A DNA stretch of 64,000 nucleotides from Cervus elaphus (Eukaryota; Chordata; Mammalia; Artiodactyla; Cervidae). The stretch is from positions 50,795,616 to 50,859,615 of the forward strand of contig NC_057848.1 of NCBI RefSeq assembly GCF_910594005.1, given 5' to 3'. Made by a program: the position numbers and the translations under genes. The notes beneath the pieces are model-generated. The model ran no database searches. It worked only from the letters and a program-made list of their open reading frames with translations, and was not told where the DNA came from. Below, in pieces: positions 22,899 to 35,638 of the stretch. Every line of letters begins with the position of its first letter. Position 1 is the stretch's first letter.

Positions 22899-23781
22899 AA
22901 AACAAGAGCAGACTCTGCCACAGGTCCATGCTTCTGTGCAAGTTGCTCTGCCACTTGGGCCATACGAGTCAACATATTCAATGGTGCTTGAAGTGGCAGT
23001 GACAGATAGGGATGCTCTTAGGGGTCTTTGACAGGACCCTATAGGTGAATCATGCCGTAGGCTCTCAAAATTTTGGAGCAAAGTCCTGCCATAATTTGTG
23101 GATAACTACTCTCCTTTTGGAAAAAAAGTTCTTGACCTTTGCTACTGTACCTCAGTAAAACCTGATTGCTTAACCAAGGTTCAAAAAGTTACCATTCTAA
23201 CTTAACTGCCCATCATGAACTAGATGTTATCTGACCTATCAAGCCAAGAAGTTGGGAATGCATAGCAGCAATCCATCACTGAATGGAGATCATATACATG
23301 ATTGGTCCAAGCAGGCCCTGAAGGCACACATAAGTCACATGAAGAAGTAGCTTGAATGCTCATGATTCCCACTCTTGCTACACTGCCATTTCTCTCCCAG
23401 CCTGAATCTACAGCTTCATGAGGAGTTCTCTACAATCAACTGGCAGAGGATAGAAGACTAGAGTCTAAGTTACAGATGACTGCATGATATCAAGTACTAC
23501 CTTAAAGTGGACAGTCTCAGTATTACAGCCTTTTTCTGGGGTATCAATGGAGGAGAGTGGTGAAGGGAAATCCTCCAGTTGGGCAGAACTTCAATCAGTG
23601 CACCTAATTATTTGCTTTGCTTGGAAGGAGAAGTGGTTAGATATGTGTATAAATATGAACTCATGGGCTGTGGCAAATGGTTTGCGTGTATGATATGTAA
23701 CTTAAACACATTGGGAAATTAGTGACAAGAAACTTTGGGGAAAAGGTATGTGGATATACCTCTCTGAACAGGAAAAAAACT

Positions 23782-24102
23782 GGTGTGGTGGTTAAAAATC
23801 TGTCTGCCAATGCAAGGAATATGGGTTAGACCCCTGACCTTGGAGGATACTACATGCTGCAGGCCAACTAAGCCTGTGCACCACAACTACTGAGCCCACA
23901 CTCTAGAACCCGTGAGCTGCAACTACAGAGCCCACGAGGCACAACTACTGAAGCCTGTGCATCCCAGAGCCTGTGCTCCACAAGAGAAGCCACCTCAATG
24001 AGAAGCCTGTGCACCACAATGGACAGTAGCCCCTGCTCACTGTAACTAGATAATGCAGCAACAAAGACCCAGCACAGACAGAAATAAACTTAAAAAAATT
24101 TA
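23782..24102 (+). mobile_element. CHR-type tRNA-derived SINE
   Basis: Starts like tggtgtggtggttaaaaatc, then gcaggccaactaagcctg, repeated cacaactact words, and ends gcaacaaagacccagcaca plus an A-rich tail. CHR SINEs are shared by cetartiodactyls and use L1 for mobility. Inserted in ERVL pol. Confidence 0.9.
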
Positions 24103-24467
24103 AGTGTCCATACCTGTGTGCCATGTGAATGCTCACCAAAAGATGACCTCAGCAGAGGAGAATTTTAATAATCAAGGGGATACCATAACTCATTCTATGA
24201 ATACCAGTTAGCCTCTTCCTCTAGTTACCCTGTCACTGTCCAATGGGCTCAATAACAAAGTAGCCATGGTGGCAGGATCAGGACGATAAGCATGCACCAA
24301 GGCTGACCTGGCTATGGCTACTGCTGTGTCTAATTTGCCAGCAACAGACCAAAACTGAGTCCTCAATGTGGCACCATGCTCTGAGGCATCAGCAAGCTAC
24401 TTGGTGGTAAATTGATCACATTAGATTTCTTCCATCATGGAAGGGGCGGCAGGGCATATGGTCATAC

Positions 24468-25325
24468 AAAAAATTTGCTAGTGGATCACTATAAGTAATA
24501 GCGAATGGTACCATTTTCATCTTCTGATTCCTGGATCTCTGAATCCTTATTATGAGAAAAACAGCACTATGTACTGGACACCAATTCAAAACACATACAC
24601 CATTCCTGCCTCAGCCTTGCAATACTGTCACCTTGCTAGTACTGTAACTGTGTCTTCAAAAGACTGTTCCACAGTTTTATTTCAGTTGCTTCAAGATGGT
24701 AGCAAGCATGGTAGTATCAGTGAATTCCATGAGCATGGACAACTCCCACATTTCTTTTGCTGATAAATGAGTTCCTTGATTATAAGTAATGCCATTTAGA
24801 ATACTATGATGCTGGATATGGCATTAACCTAATGCTAAGTCCATGAATGGTTAAGTCTTTAGCAGAAGAATTGTGTGCAGGGAAGGCAAATATATTTGTT
24901 CATTGTTATTCAATGACAGGAATCCTGCAGGAATCAGCCACTGTTCACTTTTAATCTAGGACACATAAATATCCATGAAGAATACAGTTACACAAACATT
25001 TTCAGATTCTACAGTGACTGGAATCATGGAATCAGTGGTCCTCAGCTGCTTTAGCTCTCTAGGCATATATATTTTTGTCTTCATCAATCAGCTCTCTGCC
25101 AGAGACAAATGTATGGTTACATTTTACCCAGATTATCCCACTGTTTAAAAGAAGGCTATTTAAATAGCTTGATATATGTTCAGTTTCAGGACTTCAGGGC
25201 ATACTTTGAGCTGAGTACGTAACTATGTTAGTACATTATTTTATGGAACTTGTCTCTGGGGCACATTCACCCAATCATCCTGTTGGAGAATCTGGAAGGA
25301 ATTTGGATGCTCTGTAGAGAATGCA
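24468..25325 (-). mobile_element. ERVL integrase-region fragment in inverted orientation
   Basis: From 24468 the plus strand reads as the reverse complement of ERVL late pol, beginning with the end of integrase and running back upstream. The sense ERVL stops at the same point. Non-coding. It could be an inversion of the provirus end or a second ERVL copy; see findings. Confidence 0.55.
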
Positions 25326-26012
25326 ACAAAAACTAGTGTTATTCATGCTGCCTGTTTTTCACTTCAGTTGGTTCAGCTGCTGATTTAAAAAAAATGTGAG
25401 TGGGACTCTGGAATAAAGAAAAACTGGACATAAGGAAAGATGACTTATGTTGTTATTATTGCTTTGCAAGAGACACACATTTGCCTATTACTAAAACTAT
25501 CTTAACTGAATAAAATATTTTAATTGGGTTGTGCCATTTAATAGAGTTTTTAATTGTAGTAGATGTATTTTACATCTCAGATACTTCTCAAGCACAAGTT
25601 TGTACTATAAGCTCACAGAGTATATAAATACATAGCTTATTTCAATATACTCTTTATATTTTTGACTCATTTATAATTGTTAATGGAATCTGGGTCAATA
25701 AAACAGTTATGGAGAGAATGAATGCTGTGGTTTTCTAAATTTGCATTGTTCTTTCTTGAAAACTGCTCGCTTCCTCAGTATAATAGCACTGAAATATTGT
25801 GGAACAAATTAAAAACATTTGTTGGAATGCATAGCTCACTTAACCATCTGCCTTTGCCTGGTGGTGTGATTTTCCCACTTGACACAAATAATTAATAATT
25901 ATTAATCTTTTACAAGCTTATAAGGACAAATTCAGGTATCATTATCCTCACTAATAGAGGAAAAGCCACAAACACATTGACAGTAAAAGGATGAAAAATA
26001 TATATCATGGGA
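25326..26012. other. Intergenic, no gene seen
   Basis: AT-rich DNA without a named element or a long ORF. Confidence 0.5.
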
Positions 26013-27600
26013 AAGCAGTCATAAGAAATCTGGATTGGCTATTTTAATACAAAAAAAACTGTAAAGGTTAGAGATAAAATAGGGCATTTTATAATGATAA
26101 AAGAGTCAATTCATCAGTAATATAAAACAATTACAGATATACATGCACCCAATAAGAAAACACCAAAATGCATGAAGAAAAACACTGAAAGAAAGGCAGT
26201 GGGAAATGAACAACTTAACAGTAGTAGTAGGCTTCCCTGGTGGCTCAGCTGGTAAAGAATCCACCTGCAATACGAGAGATATGGGTTCTATCCCTGGGTT
26301 GGGAAGATCCCCTGGAGAAGGAAATGGCTACCCACTCCAGTATTCTGGCCTGGAGAATTCCATGGACTGTATAGTCCATGGGGTCACAGAGTCAGACACA
26401 ACTGAGTGACTTTCACTTTCAGGAAACTTCAGCACCTATCTTTCAATAATCAATAGGACAACTAGGCAGGATATCAACAAGGAAAGAGAAGATTTTAACA
26501 AGACTGTAAATCAAATAGACCTAACAGACATCTATGGAACATACCACCCAACTGTAGCAGAATACAATAGCAGAATATATTCTTCGTAAGCATACATGGA
26601 ACATTTTTCCAGGAACATTTTAAATGAATAAAACAATACAAAGTATATTCCCTGACCACAATGGAATGAAATCAGAAGCCCATAATAGAAATTTGGCAAA
26701 TTCACATATATGTGGATATTAAACAACACACTCCGAACTAACCAATGGTCAAAGAAGAAATGAAATCAGAATATATACAGAACATTTTGTCCTCAAGGAT
26801 AAGACATGAGAAAATATTTATATGCATATTTCATAAAAGATTTTAAAAACTCAGAAAAGCTTAAGAGAATATGTTCAACATCAACAGCCTTTAGGCAGAT
26901 GTTTAAAATCACAATGAGATACCACTGCACATTAGAATCACTAAAATTAAAACACCTAATAATATCAAGTGTTGACAACAATGGAGAATAACTGGAGCTC
27001 TCATACACTGCTGATCAACATGCAAAATGGTATAGTCACTTTGAAAAACATCACAGTATCTTAAGCCATTAAACATATACTCTACATGTATGCACTGTAT
27101 GTGCAGCATGTAAACATATACATGTGACCCAGGAATCGCATTCTTAGTATTGCCCCAAAATAATTAAAGCATAAATCCACACAAAAATTTATACACAATA
27201 TTTATAGCTGGAATAACCTCCTAAATAGAACAACCTAAAAATCCATCAGCTGCTAAGTGGATTAAACACACTGTGCTATATCCATATTAAAGAATACTGT
27301 TCAGTCAAAAGAAATAAAATATTAAAACATATAAAAGCATGGATGGATGTCAAGGACATTATGCTTCATCAAATAAGTAAAATATAAAAGGCAAGATACT
27401 GTATGAATTCATTTATATAAAATTCTATAAATGACAAAATTACAGTGACAGAAAGCAGACCAGTGGTTGTTAGAGATAAGCTTCCAGACAGATCAACAGC
27501 AAAGGGACAAGAGGAAACTTTTTAAGGATGTGGAATTAATTTATATTTTGATGGCACTTGTGGCAGCCAGTTCTCTATTTTAATACATTGGGTTAATGCA
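26013..27600 (+). mobile_element. Old L1 fragment (ORF2 pieces and 3' end)
   Basis: Endonuclease-region text at about 26013-26780 (tggctattttaata, catgcacccaata, acatctatggaac) jumps across a large internal deletion to late ORF2 at about 26810-27400 (catcaacagcc, aatgagataccactgcac, tggataaa-like words), then 3'UTR. No frame is open. A Bov-tA lies at 26231-26424. The 3' edge is uncertain. Confidence 0.8.
26231..26424 (+). mobile_element. Bov-tA SINE inside L1
   Basis: Full-length, with a pol III A-box-like tggctcagctgg (26241-26252) and a B-box-like ggttctatccc (26284-26294) in the tRNA-like head. Then Bov-A body and ctttcacttt tail. The host L1 resumes directly after it. Confidence 0.95.
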
Positions 27601-28224
27601 TATAACTAATTTTTAGAAAGGCATGAAGTGATTGGAAATGGACACCATCTTATTTACATGTATTTGGAAGTCAATATGGAGCAATTTATGCCTCAGTCTG
27701 CAAAGTATTTTCTCACACACACTGCTGTATTTTTTATGTATTTTATATGGAATCTGTCACAGATTATATATATCACATGTATGTGTGATTTTTGCTTTAT
27801 AAACAAAAATAAATACACATGTAAATAATACTCAGCAAAGAAACGTATTGCCAGTATTTTAAAGATCCTTTTGTATCTGGGTCTGATAGGATCCTCCTTC
27901 ATCCCATCAAGAGTAATCACTGCCTGGAATTTTGTGTAACTTATTCCTTTTCCTTTCTTTATAGTTTTATGACAGTGTGACACAACCTTATGGTGATGGT
28001 ATCCCTAAACTATGTGCTGTTTAAATATGTACTATTGCTACTCTTTAAATGCTGACCACAGAAATTTTCACATGCTTAACAGTATCTAAAATTAATATCT
28101 TTAAATTTTTTCTGACAAAATAATTTTATTCCAAAAATTCCAATTCCAAATTATATATTATTGCCCAGTGTTTCCTTTTTTTAACCTTAGAAGTAGAAAT
28201 CGATAATATTACTTTGTAATTTTA
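27601..28224. other. Intergenic, no gene seen
   Basis: AT-rich. Overlapping short ORFs on both strands (27628-27983) are low-complexity and do not resemble known domains. Confidence 0.5.
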
Positions 28225-28478
28225 AGGACTGATGCTGAAGCTCCAATACTTTGGCCACCTGATGCAAAGAGCTGATTTATTGGAAAAGATCCTGATGCTG
28301 GGAAAGATTGAGGGCAGGAGAAGAAGGGGTCAACAGAGGATGAGATAGTTGGATGGCATCACTGACTCAATGGATGAGTCTGAGCAAACTGGGGGATAGT
28401 GAAGGACAGGGAAGTCTGGCATGCTGCAGTCCGTGGGGTTGCAAAGTGTAGGACATGACTTAGTGACTGAACAACAAA
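28225..28478 (+). mobile_element. BovB 3' end fragment
   Basis: Begins aggactgatgctgaagctcc and ends gactgaacaaca: the last 250 bases of BovB with several base changes. Non-coding, 5'-truncated. Confidence 0.9.
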
Positions 28479-29207
28479 GATTTACCCATTTCTATGGTGG
28501 TTTTGCTTATTCTTCTGTATTTCTTTAAAATATCTTCTATGATTACTTTTCTTCTACTTGAAGAATGCTTCTTAAAATCTGTTACCTGAAAGTCTTAATT
28601 TACCTTGATTTGTGAAAAATAGTTTCAATGCGTCTACCGCTCTAACTTGACAAGGTTACTGTCTTTCATTTTGATAAGGATGTTATTTCATGTCCTCTGG
28701 CTTCACTTACTGCTCTTGAGAAGTCAGCATACTTGTCACTTTTTGTAGGTTATCTATATTCTCTCTGGCTATTTTAAAGATGTTATCATTATTTTGTATT
28801 TTGTACTTTTAATGTGATACAGATTTATTTTATTCTTCTCCTAAACTGTGGTTTTCTGGCTCTTTAGATTGGTGTTATTGATACATTTTGGGAAATTCTC
28901 TGCCATCTTCTCTTGATGTTTCCTTGGCACTCTTTTTCCCCTTCTGATACTCTTGATTTAATATGTCAAGTCATAATTTACCACTCTTCTAAGTTTTGCC
29001 TAAACTACCTTTCATCTTTTTCTTCTTTTTGTCTCACTGTGCTGATTTTTTTTATAATTTCTTCAGACTTTATTTCATTTTAACAATTTTCTCATCATTT
29101 ATGTTTAATCTACTTTGTAAGGCCTCCCTCCATAGTCTTTCTAAATTAAATGGGTTAATTTTTTCATTCTACAAATTCTTTTTGTTCTCCTTTCAAATTT
29201 GTTTCAG
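28479..29207. other. Possible ancient L1-derived stretch
   Basis: Pyrimidine-rich text (tgttatttcatgtcctctgg, tgggaaattctctgccatc, ctcttgatttaatatgtc) vaguely recalls antisense L1M leader sequence. The divergence is too high for a firm call. No ORF of note. Confidence 0.3.
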
Positions 29208-29516
29208 TGGCTTCTCTGGTGGTCCAGTGGTTAAGAATCCACCTTGCAATGCAGGGGATACCAGTTCAATCCCTGGTCTGGGAAGATCCCACATGCTGAG
29301 GGGCAACTAAGCCTGCAAGACTCAAATACTGAGCCAACATGCAGCAACTACTGACACCTTCATGCCCTATAGCCCATGCTCCAAAACAAGAGAAGACACT
29401 GCAATGAGAAGTCCGAGCACCACAACTATAGAGTAGTCTCCACTCTCCACAATTAGAGAAAGTCTGTGTACAGCAACAAAGACCTAGCACAGTCAATAAA
29501 TATTTTTTTAAAAAAT
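29208..29516 (+). mobile_element. CHR-type SINE
   Basis: Head gcttctctggtggtccagtgg, middle tgctgaggggcaactaagcc, end gcaacaaagacctagcacag and an A/T tail. Full length. Confidence 0.92.
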
Positions 29517-30599
29517 CTATTCAAAATCTGTGAAAGTACTTTACTCAGCTTTCATAATATTAATAACCTTTCTAATGTCTTTAAACATATTTAACATCCA
29601 TATTTTATGCTCCATTCCTTATAACTTGACAATCTAAAGTGACTATGAAGTTAATACTTCTTTTCATTATTCTTAGTAAGTGTCATTCATGATAAATGTT
29701 TTCTTATATAGTTTTTAAGTTTGAATTTTTAATTTTTGTTATTTGGAACTTAGTAGTAGTTTGCTGTGGTGGTCCCCCAGAGAAGATGTGGTTTGTGTGT
29801 TGCCAATTGTCTTGGCATTTTAGAATACTTTGAACATTTACTTAGAATGTTTTTCTTTCTAGACAAATAGTGTGAATTAAAACCCCATGCTCATGTGAGG
29901 ACTGAGTTACATGAACTTTTAGTTTTCTACTCCACCTTTCTACTAAGGGTCAAGACCAATATAAGCAAGTGTTCATCTTCCTTTGTTAAATCTATGTGTC
30001 CCCTTGTCTTTCTCTTATCCATGCCCATGAACATACACCCACCCACACACACACACACACTCTTTTGATCCAGTGAAGGTCACAGGAATTGTCATTTCAT
30101 TCCCACATGTGTATGCCCTATTAAAGTTCAAGTCGTATTCAACAAGGGATGGGAAAAATCCCAGAGAAAACTTTAGCTTCGGTGCTCATTTGCCAACATG
30201 TATGACTGCTTTCTCATTAATCCTCACCACTGTTTCACTTTCATTTTCAAAAATTTATTCATGCATTTATAATACTTTTATATTTTACCTAGCAGTTTCT
30301 CTGGTTATGTTGCTATGTTCTCAGAAAAGATAATCTGCCATGTGTATTTTGCAATTTATTTCATGACACTTTTATAATACCTTTATCACAATGCTTCATA
30401 GTCAGTGCCAAGTCCCCTATCAAACTGTAAAAAACTGAAAATATAATCTGTAAGGCTCCGTGTGATCTGTTCCTTTCATAGTTCACATGTCTTATCTTAC
30501 ATCATTAAGTTCTAGTCACACTGATTGTTCCTTGAGTCTTTCAAACATACTCCATTATGTTCATTCAATTTATGGAAATTAATAACATAGACTTTTAAA
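29517..30599. other. Intergenic, (CA)n at 30043-30061, no gene seen
   Basis: AT-rich DNA with one short CA microsatellite. An 86-codon ORF (30073-30333) has no domain that I recognise. Confidence 0.5.
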
Positions 30600-30688
30600 A
30601 ACTATGGAAAAGATCAATGAAACTAAGAGATGGTTCTTTGAAAAGATAGGCAGCATTGATAAATTTGGCAAGACTTAAAGAAAAAAGT

Positions 30689-30989
30689 AAAAGTGAAAGT
30701 CACCCAGTCATGTCCAACTCTTTGCGACCCCATGGACTGTACAGTCCATGGAATTCTCCAGGCCAGAATACTAGAGTGGGTAGCCTTTCCTTTCTCCAGG
30801 GGATCTTCCCAACCCAGGGATAGAATCCAGGTCTCCCACACTGCAGGCGGATTCTTTGCTAGCTGAGCCACAAGAGAAGCCCAAGGATACTGGAGTGGGT
30901 AGCCTGTCCCTTCTCCAGCAGATCTTCCCAACCTAGCAATCGAACTGGGGTCTCTTGCATTGAAGGCTGATTGTTTACCAATTGAGGTA
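30689..30989 (-). mobile_element. Bov-tA SINE with doubled tRNA-like head, minus strand
   Basis: On the minus strand there are two tRNA-like/Bov-A-start modules in tandem (the second begins near 30880 on the plus strand), then the usual body and gactttcactt tail. This double form is a known type of ruminant SINE. Confidence 0.88.
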
Positions 30990-31626
30990 AACTGACAGAC
31001 ATCAAATAAAGTCAGAATTGAAAGAGGAGACATTACAATCAGTAACACAAAAATATAAGGGATCATAAAGAATACTATGAATCAGTACATGCTAACAAAT
31101 TAGACAACTTAGAAGAACTTGATAAATTTCTAGGAACATAATCTAAGACTAAATCTTGAAGAAACAGAACATCTGAACAGACTGATTACTAGAAATGGAA
31201 CTGAATCAGAAAACCTCTCAACAAACGAAAGTCCAAGGACAGATGGCTTCACAGGCGAATGCTGTTAGATATTTATAAAGAGTTAATACCTACCCTTCTC
31301 AAATTATTCCCCAAAAATGAAGAGGAATGAACACTTTCAAAATCATTTTCTGAAGCTAGGATTACCCTAATACCAAAAGGAGACAAAAATATTACCAAAA
31401 AAAGAACACTGCAGGTCAGTAACCTTGATGATCTTAATGCAAAAATCCTCAACAAAATATGAGCAAACAGAATTCAACAATACATTAAAAGAATCATATA
31501 TGATACTATCAACAGAAAACCTCAAGACTCCACCAAAAAATTATTAGAACTAAAAAACAAAGTAAAGTTGCAGGAAAAAAATAAACACACAGAAATCTGT
31601 TGCATTTCTATACACTATTAACACCT

Positions 31627-31825
31627 AGACTTCTCAGGTGGCACTAGAAGTAAAGAATCTGCCTGCCAATGCAGGAGAAGCAAGAGACATGTGTTTGATC
31701 CATGGGTCAGGAAGATCCCTAGGAGAATGGCTACCTCCTCCAGTATTCTTTCCTGGACAGAGGAGCCTGGCGGGCTAAAGTTCACAGTGTCATAAAGAGT
31801 CAAACATGACTGAGCACATGTGCGT

Positions 31826-31862
<37 letters not shown>
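31627..31862 (+). mobile_element. Bov-tA SINE with (CA)18 tail
   Basis: Standard head and body, ending acatgactgagcaca, then a pure CA tract of eighteen repeats at 31827-31862. SINE tails often seed such microsatellites. Confidence 0.92.
31827..31862. repeat. (CA)18 microsatellite
   Basis: Perfect CA repeat grown from the SINE tail. Likely polymorphic in length. Confidence 0.95.
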
Positions 31863-31866
<4 letters not shown>

Positions 31867-32444
31867 TCTATCAGGAAACAAAATGAAGAAACAATCCCAT
31901 TTACAATTGTATCACAAAGAATAAAATAACCAGGAATAAATTTATCCAAGAATGTGAAAGACCTGCACTCTGAAAAATCTAAGACATTTACGAAACAAAT
32001 TAAAGACAATGCAAACAAAGATATACTGGATTTGAAGAATCAATATTGTTAAAAGGCCCAAACTACCGAAAGCAATCTACAGATTCAATTCAATCCCCAT
32101 CAAAATTCCAATAGCATTTTTCACAGAACTAGAATAATCTTAAAATATGTATAGAACCACAAAAGACCTCAAACAGCCAAAGCAATCCTGAGAAAGAAGA
32201 ACAAAGTTGGAAGTATCATGCACCCTGATTTTGATCTATACTATGAAGCTATATTAATCAAAACAGTATGACACTGGCACAAAAACAGACACACAGATCA
32301 ATGGCAAAGAATAGAGAGCCTAGAAATAGACCCACATGCTTATGGTCAATTATTCTGCAACAAAGAAGGCAAGCATAACAATGGGGGAAAGACAGTCTCA
32401 TTAATAAATGGTGCTGTATTTGCATTTGTACCTTAGAACTTAAA

Positions 32445-35400
32445 CAGGGTGACTGAAGAAGTGGCAAGGCCTTTTTAGGCCTAGGCTCTGGGATTTGCTG
32501 TATTAGTTTTCTATTACTGTTATAACAAAATATCACAAAATGAGAAACTTAAACCAGCATACTTATGGGAAGAGAGGTGCACAGTGCAGTGAAGATTAAG
32601 GAAAGTCACTGTGTTTTTAACTTCCTGGGATTATTGCAATTAAACCATCTAGTTTGATTCTATTTGTAATTGGAAATATATGGCACAACCAAATTTTCGA
32701 AAGCTAGAAGTCGATAGAATTATCTGGATAATTACTAAGTTATAAAGTTAATTCTCTCTTTAAACTATAGCTATGATCACAGAAACAGATTTTTGGTTTA
32801 TATAGAAGTAAAACTTCAAGAAACTTTGTGTAAGGCAATTTAATGAGTCAACATATTAAGATGAAAACAGGATCTGTTTATTATAGAGCCAACACTAAGG
32901 TTTGTGAGCAAATGCTCAACTTGGGACAGCTTTATTCCATTCCATTCCATTTCATATATTCTGAATGAGCCATTCTTCTTGTTTGATCTGCTATATCTCC
33001 CTCCTGTGATTGTTGTTTGTTATGAGTCTGCTACCAAAAATGCATTTCTTGTTTTATCCCTTCAAAGTAGCCTATTTTTTTCCAAAGAGGATATATGAAG
33101 ACAAATTAGAAAAGGATGTTTTTTTTGATGCCCAATTGCTTCTGAAGTTTTCACAGAAATACAACTTTCGCCCAACACTTACTTTTTAACTTCTATTGGG
33201 TGTATTAAAATATCATTACTTCTGCTTTAAATAAGAAATACTTAGTCACATAGTTAATACTGTGTTTTCTGAGCTTAACATCTCAAATTTAATATGCTAC
33301 TTTTACTCCTTTTACATTGTTATAATAAAATATAAGCAACTATTAAATGCAGGATGATAATTTGAAAAATCATTAATTTTTTATAAAGTTAACCTGGTTG
33401 AATTCATATTTTTACCAAGGAATATACATATATACCTAAATATTGAGACTATAATAGAATTCCAAGGATATGGGAATGTGTAAACAACAGATTTATACAA
33501 AAATTTACAGATACATAACATTCAATGATTAGCAATTTCTACTGAGTCAAATTTACTTCTCGTTTTTGGATTAGAAGTTATGACAACCTGGGATTTAAGT
33601 TTCTACTATTTTGTTATTTAAATAAATATTTCCATGATTTTATACTATTCGGAATACAGTTTGCTGTACATTTTTGGTAGTTACTTCTTTTAGGTTACCA
33701 AATTTCACTTCAATATCTATGTTTACAAAATTTGTTTTAAATGTTTAGAATTGCATTTTCTAACTTTTAATTATTCATTTTTCTCAATTTTGTTAATCCC
33801 AGATTATAAAAGAGCACAGTGGTGCAGCAGCTCAGATTTGACAATATTCTTCCTTGTATGGATTGTCTTACCAGCAGTATATACCCCTTTTAGATACTTT
33901 GGAAGCCAAATGACTCTATATAAAGCATGCTGCATCTGCTCCTGTACTTCGTACCTCTGTACCTCCATAAAAGTCTGTCTGGAATAAGTGAATGAAAACT
34001 TACAATTTTTTATTGTGTTTGTGTGTGTGTTGATAGTGATAAGTCTTTTCCAGACATCTATATCCTTCCTGAAATGCTGGAAATGGGGGGAAAAAAGATT
34101 TTGTCTTTCATTGCAAATACTAAAGATAATGTCAAGTTAGTACAAATAGAGAGTTATTGTGAGAATGATTATGAATAAAGGAACATCTTATAAAAATATA
34201 AGATAATGAGCCTTTACAGTATTGGCCTTTCAGAGTGATTTCTAGACTTGAGCTAGACTGTGGTTCCAAATTAATGTAGCATTAGAAAAATTTCCAGCAA
34301 TTATTATAGAGCTTCACCATGATGTTCCAATAGAAATTTCTTTCAACTATACTCTGCATATCTTCCTTTTTATTTCACACTACCAACTGGCCTTCTCTGA
34401 TAATTCACAATTTGTATTTCCTTACATTCTTGAAATTCATGGCACTCCACATTTGTTCACTCATAACCATTTACATTTTTTTATCACTAACTGACAGCAC
34501 CCTTCTATGTTTTATCGTTCAAGTTTCCAAAACAGGCTATGTGATTTTTTGCAGTTGACCCAAACCAAAAAATGGATTTGTCAGCTCTTGGGCCAATAGT
34601 CCCTTCTTAGTCCAACTGGCTCTGGCCAGGATGGGATGAGTGTAGGGGGACATATAAATAATGACTCTCCAGGCATCAAAGGTTTTAAATGGAGCAGTTT
34701 CCATTACAAAGAAGTATCAGAGTGGCAGACAGTATGAATGGCATATATAATGCAGGCATACAACCCAAGGACAAATGCAAAGAAATAGCATGAACTTTTG
34801 AAGAGTAAAATTCAAAATGAACTAAGGAATAGGAAAATGCCAAATAAAACATTGTTTCAAAGTGTTTTTATCTGCAAAATTGAGCTTTATGGCTTATCTG
34901 TCCCAAGCAAATTAACTTTTTGTTGTTTTACCTGCAACAAAAAGCCTATGAATAAGAAAGAGCATGTGGTACTTGAGTCAAAATGCTCTTATGTGAGGAT
35001 TCAAAAGGTGTTTCATTATGTAAATTATTTGTTATGAATAGAGATGAGACTTGTTACTTAAATTTTATAGAATAAAAATATTTATATTAAAATCCTTATT
35101 TGTTATTTTATTTTTAACCCTGAGCTGAACAATGATTTGGTAAAATGTCATATCCTGAGTATGGAATTTATAGCGTCTTTTCTAAGTCAAAATCCTCCCT
35201 TGTATTTACATAATGGCAACTGCCAAAGACTTCAAAGCACTTGACAAGTATTTCTCAACAAGCCTTAATGGATTTTAAAATTAAATTAAAGAAGAGCATG
35301 TAGCATTGCACACATGCATGCTTATTCAATATTCTTTTCTCCTTGTCAGTGCCTTCTACTCTTTTTAATGTTCTTACCCTTCACATTTTTAAAATTCACC

Positions 35401-35624
35401 CTTGAGTATTCCACTGATGGATAAAAATTAAAATCGGATCCTATTATCTCTCTATTTATCTACCTGTCCATCTATTTATATTTATACCCATTATGCGTAC
35501 TTCCTCCCCATAGGAACCTGTCAAATTAAACAGACTATGATCAAGTTGTAAAGAGCTGACCATACTCCCATTAAAATAAAATTCAACTGGGTGTCATAGT
35601 CACTTAGTTATTTTATCTTTTTTT
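32445..35624. other. Longest repeat-poor stretch, no gene seen
   Basis: About 3.2 kb of AT-rich DNA. The only longer ORFs (33751-33987, 34798-35037; under 80 codons) show no domain and no splice context. The stretch at about 33820-33985 has a TATA-like tatataaagc and a few retro-element-like words, but I cannot assign it. Confidence 0.5.
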
Positions 35625-35638
35625 AAAGAGATATTTTA

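Larger units (their letters stand above)
18545..24467 (+). mobile_element. Decayed ERVL provirus interior (gag-pol), no LTRs seen
   Basis: Ancient class III endogenous retrovirus. Gag-like text is recognisable at about 18545-18660 and 19150-20025. Protease and RT text runs at about 20330-21364, with an RT remnant (20987-21265) that is open for 92 codons. RT resumes at about 21935-22125 with its catalytic region, and RNase H to integrase text runs at about 22495-24467. Every frame is broken by stops and indels, so no product is possible. It is interrupted by an LTR (18666-19138), Bov-A2 (20041-20313), a solo LTR (21369-21930), MLT1 (22131-22489), Bov-tA (22680-22898) and CHR (23782-24102). The assignment is by recognition of the family, not by alignment. 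Confidence 0.8.
30600..32444 (+). mobile_element. Old L1 ORF2 fragment
   Basis: Plus-strand ORF2 text: agatggttctttgaaaag, gtccaaggacagatggcttc, catttctatacacta, acactggcacaaaaac. The RT catalytic core is missing: near 31500 the text jumps from the cataccatga-type region to just past the active-site region. Frames are broken throughout. Two SINEs (30689-30989 and 31627-31862) are inserted. Confidence 0.85.

Noticed and set aside
26241..26294. tRNA gene-like A and B boxes
   Set aside because: They belong to the tRNA-derived head of a Bov-tA SINE. No cloverleaf or anticodon arm is intact.
33820..33985. LTR-like patch with TATA
   Set aside because: No TG/CA ends, TSD or polyadenylation arrangement could be defined.
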